Assembly: GCA_017434845.1 (NCBI GenBank)
Contig: JAFSGD010000062.1
Location: 1-64,000 of the forward strand
Source: Clostridia bacterium
GTDB taxonomy: Bacteria > Bacillota > Clostridia > Oscillospirales > CAG-382
Length of the DNA stretch: 64,000 nucleotides
Reading direction: 5' to 3'
The notes beneath the pieces are model-generated. The model saw only the letters and a list, made by a program, of their open reading frames with translations. It did not search any database and had not been told where the DNA came from. Both the position numbers and the translations under genes were made by a program. This document shows, piece after piece, positions 40,570 to 47,835 of this stretch (position 1 is its first letter; every line of letters starts with the position of its first letter).

Positions 40570-42302
40570 GATTTTTCCTCCAATGCCGAAAGCAATGCCT
40601 TTTCGGCTTCGCGGTAATCGTTATAGTCGTAAGACATCATTTTATCGCGTTCCCAAACGCCGTAAAGCTTCTTTATATCGCGTTCCTTTAAAATAAGCGA
40701 ATATGCCCTCTCGAGCGCTTCGTTAAGCGAACGCTTTTCGGCTTCCTTAAGCAACACGAAAAGCTTTATGCCGCGATAGAGAGCTTTCCAGCGCAGCGTT
40801 AGCAGGGGCGCGCCGTTTTTTGCGGGATAAACAAGGCAAAGGTCGCCTGCGGGGAACGGGCCGAAGCGAGAATCGTTAAGCGGATCTTCGGTCCAAACGG
40901 TATAGCTCCAACGCAAAAAGCCGTCCATTTTCGCATAAGCCGCAAGGGCGCCGATAAAATAGCAATCGGTAAGCTCGCTTCTTAAAAAGCTGTTGGGTAT
41001 TTCGGGGGCACAGCAAACGTAATAAAGAAAACGCTTTTCGGGCATTTCCGCCTTAAATTGCATGAGCGCATCGTATTCCGAATACATCGCCGAAATATAG
41101 GGCGCGAAATCGTAAATATCCTTGCCGAATTCGTTGACGAACTCGGCGTGATTTATCGCCGTTTTATATTTGAATGCGGGCGCGGTGCCTTTAATGTGTT
41201 CTAAGCTCTTGCGATAGGCTTCGATATCGGCAGGCTCGTCGGCGGCGATGCGAACGCGGTCTATTTGCGCGGTGGATATATAATAGCTCTCGAGCGCCTT
41301 TATGTATTCGTCAACCTCAGCCGCCGAGCGCAAATAATCGAAAGCGCCGCTTTCTTCATCAAAAACGCGGATATGCACGCCGTCGGGATAATCGGGCGCG
41401 GTGCGCTTGCCGCCGTATTCGCAGGTGTCCCAAATGTTAACCAAGCCAAAAACCGAAATGCATTCATCAATGCCGTATTCGGCGCAAAGGTCGATATAGC
41501 GTTGCATTACCGAAAAATCGAATTCGAGTGCGCCGCTTCGGTTTCGCGTTACCGCGATCATCGAATATTCGAAAAAGTTTGCGTTATAGCGTTGTTCGTT
41601 CTGACAGCCCTGACCGTTCCACGGGATTTCGGAAGCGATCACCGACACCGATTTAACGCCGAGCTCGCCAAGCGTTTTGCAATATTTTCGGAGAATTTCA
41701 AAATGAGCCTCGCTCCAAAGCGGAACGCCGTAATAACGGGCGACGTTTGAGGGATGCTGCCAAAGATCGAGGTGGAATCCGTTTTGCTTGTTTTCGGGGA
41801 AAACGAAATTAAAAACCGAAAGCGAAATATTGCATTCGCCGACAAGCTCTTCTCTTTCGAAGCCGAAAGAGGAAAACAGCCTTATTTTTCCCGAATAGCT
41901 TGTCTTTCTTGCATCGTGCGGTATTTTTATCTCGCAAAAAACCGAAAGAATGCCGTTTGCATCAGCCTCGACAACGCTGTTGTCGAGAAGCGCATCGGCG
42001 CGGCGAAATGCATCATCGCAAAGCGAAAGAGCAATATGCTTAAGCTCGCTTTCAAGCGGAAACTCAAGCTCGGCACGAAGGTTTTTGCGAAGCGCGTTCT
42101 GCGAAAACCACGGCTCGCCCGAGAGCGAAAGCGCAAAAGCCTCGTCCGCCGAAACAACAAGCTGAAAGGCGGCGGTGTCGTTTTTGCCCGCAACCAGCTC
42201 TATTTCTTTCGGAAGCTTTTCCACACTGTTTTTGTTAAATGCTTTAAGATCGCCCCAAACAAGCTTGAAGCTTTCGGGGCAAAGACCGAAAACGGTTTTC
42301 AT
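40566..42302 (-). CDS. DUF4091-type glycoside-hydrolase-like protein
   Basis: A 578-residue protein without a signal peptide, so probably cytoplasmic. An N-terminal beta domain (about 1-160) leads to a barrel-like region with HLDLWQHPSNVARYYGVPLWSEAHFEILRKY, IDRVRIAADEPADIEAYR and a C-terminal VWTEDPLNDSRFGPFPAGDLCLVYP, which fits the DUF4091 family linked to glycan breakdown. The catalytic residues are not certain. It lies between an MBL hydrolase gene (2-bp gap) and a nitroreductase gene (4-bp overlap), and the operon ends with a GHL10 lipoprotein, so a role in surface or intracellular glycan use is likely but not proven. Confidence 0.82.
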   Translation of the reverse strand: MKTVFGLCPESFKLVWGDLKAFNKNSVEKLPKEIELVAGKNDTAAFQLVVSADEAFALSLSGEPWFSQNALRKNLRAELEFPLESELKHIALSLCDDAFRRADALLDNSVVEADANGILSVFCEIKIPHDARKTSYSGKIRLFSSFGFEREELVGECNISLSVFNFVFPENKQNGFHLDLWQHPSNVARYYGVPLWSEAHFEILRKYCKTLGELGVKSVSVIASEIPWNGQGCQNEQRYNANFFEYSMIAVTRNRSGALEFDFSVMQRYIDLCAEYGIDECISVFGLVNIWDTCEYGGKRTAPDYPDGVHIRVFDEESGAFDYLRSAAEVDEYIKALESYYISTAQIDRVRIAADEPADIEAYRKSLEHIKGTAPAFKYKTAINHAEFVNEFGKDIYDFAPYISAMYSEYDALMQFKAEMPEKRFLYYVCCAPEIPNSFLRSELTDCYFIGALAAYAKMDGFLRWSYTVWTEDPLNDSRFGPFPAGDLCLVYPAKNGAPLLTLRWKALYRGIKLFVLLKEAEKRSLNEALERAYSLILKERDIKKLYGVWERDKMMSYDYNDYREAEKALLSALEEKS

Positions 42303-42304
42303 GG

Positions 42305-42931
42305 TTAAGCCCTCTTCATATAAGGATTGTTTCGGCGTTCATCCGAAAGCGTCGAGGGCGCATCGTGGCCGGGGAATATTTCATAATCGCCCGGAAGGTC
42401 GCGAAGCGCACGTATCGAGCGCATAAGCTCTTGCTCGTTGCCGCCGAAATCGGTTCTACCGATGCTGTTTTTGAAAAGAGTGTCGCCGGTGAACATCATT
42501 CCGCCGAAAACGTAGCAAACACTGCCCTTTGTGTGTCCGGGGGTTGGTATAACGTAAAAATCAAAGCCGGCTATTGAATATTCGCCCTCTTTCGAAAAAG
42601 TATATTCGGGCGCATCGAAGGGGCGCGGATCATAATTTATGATAGCGCTGAACATATCGCGCTCAGTCAGCAGGTGGGCATCGTTTTCGTGAATTGCAAC
42701 GGGAATGTTATAGCCGCGCAGATCGCCCACCGCAAGAATATGGTCGAAGTGGCCGTGGGTAAGCAAAATCAGGCGGCACACCGCATCGGCGCGATGGAGC
42801 GCATCCTGAATAAGTGTCAGATCGTCGCCCGGATCGATAACTATTGCATCGCGCGAATCGGGCGATTTGAGAATATAGCAGTTGGTCTGCATTATGCCGA
42901 CCTCAACTCTTTTAACTATCATATCCGTCAT
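42305..42931 (-). CDS. MBL-fold metallo-hydrolase (glyoxalase II-like)
   Basis: A 208-residue enzyme of the YcbL/GloB-like group. The metal motif is HGHFDHI (about 60-66), with Asp in VIDPGDD, His in PTPGHTKGSVCY, FTGDTLF and the C-terminal FPGHDAPS. The usual substrates are thioesters such as S-lactoylglutathione, or related compounds. It is the first gene of the four-gene operon, with AGGAGA upstream of the ATG. Confidence 0.92.
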   Translation of the reverse strand: MTDMIVKRVEVGIMQTNCYILKSPDSRDAIVIDPGDDLTLIQDALHRADAVCRLILLTHGHFDHILAVGDLRGYNIPVAIHENDAHLLTERDMFSAIINYDPRPFDAPEYTFSKEGEYSIAGFDFYVIPTPGHTKGSVCYVFGGMMFTGDTLFKNSIGRTDFGGNEQELMRSIRALRDLPGDYEIFPGHDAPSTLSDERRNNPYMKRA

Positions 42932-42975
42932 TTTAAATCTCTCCTGCCTTACCGAAGATTTTTTTGTTTGATTTT

Positions 42976-43004
42976 ATTATACACTTTACCTTATTAAAAG
43001 TAAA
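42976..43004 (-). promoter_or_regulatory. Promoter of the MBL-led operon
   Basis: On the minus strand, TTTACT (42999-43004) and TATAAT (42976-42981) are spaced 17 bp. The rest of the 302-bp divergent region (42932-43233) holds the miaA promoter and A/T-rich DNA with a short AAAAGCGCTTTT palindrome; no gene. Confidence 0.7.
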
Positions 43005-43148
43005 TAGCGAAAAAGCGCTTTTCTGCAACAAAAATTTCGCTCGCTTGAAAAGTCTTCTGCCAAAAAGGCATTTTTTCGAAAAGCACCGACGCAAAGAATA
43101 AAAAACGCGTATTGAAAAGACAATAAAATAAAATTCACCGAAAAACCA

Positions 43149-43176
43149 TTGACTTTACATAACAATGTGTTAAAAT
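43149..43176 (+). promoter_or_regulatory. Promoter of the miaA operon
   Basis: TTGACT (43149-43154) and TAAAAT (43171-43176) spaced 16 bp, about 58 bases before the miaA start. Confidence 0.65.
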
Positions 43177-43233
43177 TAAGGATGCGGTATTATGCGCCGC
43201 ACCTTTATTTTCTTTTTTATTATATAGGTGAAC

Positions 43234-44112
43234 ATGAAAAAGATACCCCTGCTTGTTGTTGTGGGTCCCACCGCTTCGGGAAAAAGCGCGCTTGCGATAG
43301 AAAAAGCCAAAGAGCTTGGCGGCGAGATAATCAGCGGCGATTCGATGCAGATATACCGCGGCATGAATATCGGAACGGCAAAGCCCTTCCCCGAAGAAAT
43401 GTGCGGTATTCCTCACCACTTGATCGACGTTGCCGATATAACCGAGCCCTTTTCGGCGGCAAGGTTTGTTGAGCTTGCCTCGAGAGCGATAGAAGATATT
43501 ATATCGAGAAACAAGCTTCCGATAATCGCGGGAGGAACGGGTCTTTATATCGACACGCTTGTTTCGGGAACCGAGCTGACGGTTGCCGAGGACAACTATG
43601 AGCTGAGAGCCGAGCTTTTTAAGGAAGCCGAAGAAAACGGAGCAAACGCGCTCCACGCAAGGCTTGCTTCGGTTGACCCCGAAAGCGCGGAAGCAATACA
43701 CCCAAACAACGTAAAGCGCGTTGTGCGCGCGCTTGAAATGTTTTTAACCACGGGCATGACAAAAACCGAGCTCGACAGAAAAAGCAGGCAAAAGGAATGC
43801 ATTTACGATGCAAAAACCGTTTATATAATTCCCAAGGAGCGCGAAACGATCTATGAGCGCATAGACAGGCGGGTCGATAAAATGCTTGAGCTTGGGCTTG
43901 AAGCCGAGGTCAAGTCTCTTGTCGAGCAGGGGCTCAGAAACACCCCGACAGCCTCGCAGGCGATAGGCTACAAGGAATTTTACCCCTATTTCGACGGTGA
44001 TTGCGATATCGAAGCGGTAAGAAACAGCATTTGTCTTAACACGCGGCACTATGCAAAGCGCCAGCTTACATGGTTTAACCGCAAGCCTGCCGACGAAACG
44101 GTTTATATTTAG
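43234..44112 (+). CDS. miaA: tRNA dimethylallyltransferase
   Basis: A 292-residue enzyme that adds a dimethylallyl group to A37 of tRNAs reading UNN codons. It has the P-loop GPTASGKSALA, the family motifs SGDSMQIYRGMNIGTAKP and HHLIDV, GGTGLYI and the C-terminal QAIGYKE...TRHYAKRQLTWF. The ATG at 43234 matches the family start; an in-frame GTG at 43228 is less likely. Length is normal. It is the first gene of the long plus-strand run. Confidence 0.96.
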   Translation: MKKIPLLVVVGPTASGKSALAIEKAKELGGEIISGDSMQIYRGMNIGTAKPFPEEMCGIPHHLIDVADITEPFSAARFVELASRAIEDIISRNKLPIIAGGTGLYIDTLVSGTELTVAEDNYELRAELFKEAEENGANALHARLASVDPESAEAIHPNNVKRVVRALEMFLTTGMTKTELDRKSRQKECIYDAKTVYIIPKERETIYERIDRRVDKMLELGLEAEVKSLVEQGLRNTPTASQAIGYKEFYPYFDGDCDIEAVRNSICLNTRHYAKRQLTWFNRKPADETVYI

Positions 44113-44146
44113 TTTTTATTGATAAAACAGCGAAAGGAGAACGAAA

Positions 44147-45505
44147 ATGGCAGAAAACAACAACCTGCCCGAGCAGAAAAAGCCAACGCCCGTTGCAACG
44201 CGGCGAATCGGCAAGCAACAAACCAAAAGCGAACGCTTTTTGAAATTTACAAAGCGCTTTTTCGCTCAGTTCGGTACCGCAATGCTTGCGGTTGCCATCG
44301 TTTCATACGTTTTCCTTCAGCTTATGCTTAACGTCGGCGCGATCCTCGAGACCGAACACGCCTCTTATGCAAACATAACCGACCGCGCCGAGCTTGAAGC
44401 GTTTCTCTTCCGCGACGAGCACCTTATTCCCGCAACCGCAAGCGGAACCAACTGCTTTTTGGTTGAAGACGGCGAAAAAGTGCGCCGCGGCGAAGAAATC
44501 GCGGTTACCTATTCCGACCCCGCCGACGTCGAGATCCAAAAGCGCGTCAGCGAGATCGACAAGCGAATAGACGTTCTCGAGCGAAGCAGTCTTTCGACGG
44601 GCGCTTCGACAACCAACATTAAAATGATCGACGATCAAATAGACGAGCTTATGCTTGCCATTATAAGACAGGTTGACGCAAACGAATTCGATAAGGTCAT
44701 TCGCGAAAAAGAAGAACTTCTTATTCTTATGAACCGCCGCAGAGCTATAATAAACGAGGACAGCTATGCCGCAGAGCTTTCGAGGCTTACGCACGAGCGC
44801 AAGGAGCTTACCGCCGCGCTTTCGGGCGCAAGCATAATAACCGAATCACCCGAAAGCGGTTATTTCTATTCGAACGTTGACGGTTACGAAAACCTTTTCA
44901 CACTTGAGCATCTCAGCCGCCTTACCGGCGAGGAGTTCGAAAAGCTTTCGGAATCGGTTCCCGATGAAAGCGTTATTTCTTCGAACGCGGGCAAGATAGT
45001 TTCTTCGTCAACTTGGTATATCGCAGTTGCGTTTGACAAGCGCACTGCCGAGGGCTTCCGCGACGGAAACGTTTATCCCGTAACCTTCCAATATTCCAAC
45101 AACACCGAGCTCAACATGACGCTTGAGCGCCGTATTCCGCGAACCGACAAGGATATGACGGTTCTTGTGTTCAGCACAAAGATCATGCCCGAGGGATTTG
45201 ATTATTCGCGTTGCCAAACCGTTGAGATCCCCCACGATACCCACGAGGGCATAAGAATAAGCAGCAGTGCACTCAGAATGAAGGATGGCGTTACCGGCGT
45301 TTACGTGGTTATAGGCTCGAAGGTGGTTTTCAAAAAAACCGAGGTTATCTACACCTATGGCAGATATTCGGTTTGCAAGATCCCCAAAAACCCCGCTTAT
45401 CCGAATCGGCGCGATATCGCCTATTCCTCAAAAACCGAACTTTCGCTTCACGATGCCGTGGTGATCGACGGAACTGATATTTACGACGGCATGAGGATAA
45501 TTTAA
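44147..45505 (+). CDS. HlyD-like membrane protein of unknown role
   Basis: A 452-residue protein: a basic cytoplasmic start (about 1-45), one membrane helix (about 46-70), then an extracytoplasmic HlyD-type body with a split lipoyl-like domain (SGTNCFLVEDGEKVRRGEEIAVTYSDPADVE at about 100-130), a coiled-coil hairpin (about 130-215) and beta domains to the end (RISSSALRMKDGVTGVYVV). Such proteins are usually adaptors of efflux pumps, but no ABC or RND partner is nearby. Instead it lies 35 bases after miaA and abuts yggS/sepF, next to the cell-division genes, so an envelope-assembly role is possible. AAAGGAG precedes the ATG. Confidence 0.82.
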   Translation: MAENNNLPEQKKPTPVATRRIGKQQTKSERFLKFTKRFFAQFGTAMLAVAIVSYVFLQLMLNVGAILETEHASYANITDRAELEAFLFRDEHLIPATASGTNCFLVEDGEKVRRGEEIAVTYSDPADVEIQKRVSEIDKRIDVLERSSLSTGASTTNIKMIDDQIDELMLAIIRQVDANEFDKVIREKEELLILMNRRRAIINEDSYAAELSRLTHERKELTAALSGASIITESPESGYFYSNVDGYENLFTLEHLSRLTGEEFEKLSESVPDESVISSNAGKIVSSSTWYIAVAFDKRTAEGFRDGNVYPVTFQYSNNTELNMTLERRIPRTDKDMTVLVFSTKIMPEGFDYSRCQTVEIPHDTHEGIRISSSALRMKDGVTGVYVVIGSKVVFKKTEVIYTYGRYSVCKIPKNPAYPNRRDIAYSSKTELSLHDAVVIDGTDIYDGMRII

Positions 45506-46185
45506 TGAACGATAAAAAACAAATTTCCGAAAGCATCGAGCGCATAAAAGCCGAGATAGACGGCAGAGCAAGGCTGCTTGCCGCCACAAAAACCGTTCCG
45601 CCCGAATTGATGAATTTTGCGATCGGCTGCGGAATCGACCTTATCGGCGAAAACCGCGTTAACGAGCTTTTGGAAAAATACGAGCACATAAACAGAAACA
45701 AAACCGAAATTCATTTTATCGGCGCATTGCAAACCAACAAGGTTAAATATATTATCGATAAAGTGGACATGATACAATCGGTTGACCGAGAAAGCCTTGC
45801 GCTTGAAATAGAGCGCCAAGCGGCAAAGCACGGAATAGTTATGCCGATTCTTGCCGAGATAAACATCGGAAACGAAGCCACCAAATCGGGCATCGAGCCC
45901 GAAAAAGCCTCCGAGTTTTGCCGATTTTTAGGCTCGCTCCCCCACGTTTCGCTGCGCGGTCTTATGGCAATTCCGCCCAAATGCGACGAAAACCGAAATA
46001 ATTGCGAATATTTTTGCAAAATGCAGAAAATATTTGTTGACATATCACATCAAAATGTAGATAATAGTATTATGGATATACTATCGCTCGGCATGAGCGA
46101 CGATTATTTAAGCGCTGTTGAATGCGGCTCGAATCTGGTGCGCGTCGGCAGTGCGATATTCGGAAAAAGAAATTATAATCTTTAA
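45505..46185 (+). CDS. yggS: YggS-family PLP homeostasis protein
   Basis: A 226-residue single-domain PLP-binding barrel protein that keeps pyridoxal phosphate levels in balance. The PLP Lys lies in LLAATKTVPPE (near residue 30), followed by GENRVNELLEKY, IHFIGALQTNKVKYI, EINIGNEATKSG and SLGMSDDYLSAVECGSNLVRVGSAIFG. Its start overlaps the stop of the HlyD-like gene (TAATG). It lies just before sepF as in many Gram-positives. Confidence 0.95.
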   Translation: MNDKKQISESIERIKAEIDGRARLLAATKTVPPELMNFAIGCGIDLIGENRVNELLEKYEHINRNKTEIHFIGALQTNKVKYIIDKVDMIQSVDRESLALEIERQAAKHGIVMPILAEINIGNEATKSGIEPEKASEFCRFLGSLPHVSLRGLMAIPPKCDENRNNCEYFCKMQKIFVDISHQNVDNSIMDILSLGMSDDYLSAVECGSNLVRVGSAIFGKRNYNL

Positions 46186-46230
46186 TTTCAAAGCAAAAAA
46201 ATTTTAACATATATTTATCGGAGGTACATT

Positions 46231-46695
46231 ATGAGTCTTATGGATCGCTTGAGCGGAATCTTCAAGGCAGATGAGGATTACGAAGGCAACGAAGAATTTG
46301 AAGAATATGAAGAAGAGGAAGAGGTTGCGGCTCCCGCACCTGCTCCCGCTGCACCTAAGGCACCCGTTTCCAGACCTACCGGCGGTATTTCTTCCGGCGC
46401 GGCTCTCGAAATGAAGGTTGTTAAGCCCGAGCGCTTTGATGAGGTACGCCAGATCGGCGAGCACCTTCTTGCAAGACGCACCGTTGTTCTCAACCTTGAA
46501 GAGACCAACAAAGAAACCACCAAGAGAATTATCGATTTCCTTTGCGGCGTTGTTTTCGCAATCGACGGTCAGGTAAAGAAGGTTGCTAACGCCACCTACG
46601 TTGTTACTCCCAAGAACGTTGACGTTTCCGGCGAGCAGAAGGAAGCTCCCGCCGAAGAAGCACAGAACAAACAGCCCCGCGAGCTTTTCCGCTGA
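46231..46695 (+). CDS. sepF: SepF cell-division protein
   Basis: A 154-residue protein that binds FtsZ and tethers it to the membrane. It has the N-terminal amphipathic membrane helix (MSLMDRLSGIFKADEDYE), an acidic and Pro/Ala-rich linker (about 15-55) and the C-terminal SepF domain (VVKPERFDEVRQIGEHLLARRTVVLNLE, IDFLCGVVFAIDGQVKKV) followed by a short tail. GGAGG precedes the ATG. The neighbours yggS, yggT and divIVA are the usual Gram-positive set. Confidence 0.95.
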   Translation: MSLMDRLSGIFKADEDYEGNEEFEEYEEEEEVAAPAPAPAAPKAPVSRPTGGISSGAALEMKVVKPERFDEVRQIGEHLLARRTVVLNLEETNKETTKRIIDFLCGVVFAIDGQVKKVANATYVVTPKNVDVSGEQKEAPAEEAQNKQPRELFR

Positions 46696-46715
46696 TTAAC
46701 GGAGCATAACCGATA

Positions 46716-46988
46716 TTGGACCAGTTATTATATATTATAACGCGCTCGGTTCACCTTTTCATCGCCGCGATGATGCTGTTTCTTTTCGCAAGGGTTTTGC
46801 TAAGCTTTTTCTTCGATGAAGAAATGCCCTTGAACGTTTTCTGCTGTGTTGTAACCGAGCCCGTTGTTTACCCTGTGAGAGTTTTGCTGTCGCATATTCC
46901 GGCTCTTGAGGATTTTCCGATCGACGTTTCGTTTATGGCGACCTACTTTATATTAATGCTCGTTCAAGCCGCACTGCCGCTTTCGTAA
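46716..46988 (+). CDS. yggT: YggT-family membrane protein
   Basis: A 90-residue membrane protein with two helices (about 8-30 and 65-85) and the YggT/YlmG pattern (VLLSFFFDEEMPLNVFCCVVTEPVVYPVRVLL). It is thought to act in envelope or division-site organisation. The start is a TTG at 46716, with GGAG about 12 bases upstream. It sits between sepF and divIVA as in other Firmicutes. Confidence 0.9.
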   Translation: MDQLLYIITRSVHLFIAAMMLFLFARVLLSFFFDEEMPLNVFCCVVTEPVVYPVRVLLSHIPALEDFPIDVSFMATYFILMLVQAALPLS

Positions 46989-47072
46989 AAAAAGACGAAA
47001 GAGCAGTGCTTTCGGGCGTTATGCGTTTTTTTAATGTTATTTTGAATATTATCCCGAAAGGAATGTTTATAA

Positions 47073-47804
47073 ATGCTGGCACCTCACGAACTGAAAAACA
47101 AGCAGTTCCAAAAGACCTTTAAGGGTTATAGTCCCCAAGAGGTTGACGAATATATCGAATTCGTTCTCGAAAAATATACCGAGGCTTACCGCGAAAACAA
47201 TGAGCTCGAGCGCAAGCTGAGAATCGTTGTTACCAACCTTGATGAGATCAAGGATGAAGAGGAATCGATAAGAAGCACTCTTATTTCGGCACAGAAAATG
47301 GCAGAAAAGATAATTGCCGACGCGAACGACCGCGCCGACATTATCACCGGTGCGATAAAGGACCGTTGCGACGGCGTTATCGCCGAATTCCGCCAGCAGC
47401 TTCAAGCCGAAAAGGAAAAGGCTTGGGTCATGCGCACCCGTATTATAGATTTCAAAAAACAGGTTTATGAGCTTTACGGTCAGCACATCGAGGAGCTTAA
47501 GGACCTTAGCGTTAACGAGATCGAGGATATCGTTCTTCCCAACGACGATGCTATCATAGCGGGAATATTCAACGACGTTAAGGGCAGGATCGAAGAAGAG
47601 ACCGAACGCCGCAAAGCAATGCGCGAGCGCGAGCTTAAGGCGGAAGAGCCCGTTCACATAACCGAAGAGCCCGAAGCAACCGAAGAAGCCGTTGCCGAGC
47701 CCGAAGAAACCGCAACAGCACCTCAGCCCGAGCTTTCGAAGGAAGCCAAAAAGGCGGAGGACGAATATCTTAAATATATGATGGGAGAAGGCGAAGCGGA
47801 ATAA
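47073..47804 (+). CDS. divIVA: DivIVA-family protein
   Basis: A 243-residue coiled-coil protein that marks the poles and division sites. The N-terminal lipid-binding domain is clear (MLAPHELKNKQFQKTFKGYSPQEVDEYIEFV), then a long coiled coil (about 35-190) and an acidic Glu/Pro-rich region (about 190-230), with a short helical end (AEDEYLKYMMGEGE). AAAGGA precedes the ATG. It is followed 25 bases later by ileS. Confidence 0.94.
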   Translation: MLAPHELKNKQFQKTFKGYSPQEVDEYIEFVLEKYTEAYRENNELERKLRIVVTNLDEIKDEEESIRSTLISAQKMAEKIIADANDRADIITGAIKDRCDGVIAEFRQQLQAEKEKAWVMRTRIIDFKKQVYELYGQHIEELKDLSVNEIEDIVLPNDDAIIAGIFNDVKGRIEEETERRKAMRERELKAEEPVHITEEPEATEEAVAEPEETATAPQPELSKEAKKAEDEYLKYMMGEGEAE

Positions 47805-47835
47805 ACCCATTCCCGCACGCTTTTGAGTTTTGACA

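Noticed and set aside
47805..47835. A T-box leader in front of ileS
   Set aside because: The gap after divIVA is only 31 bases, too short for a T-box.
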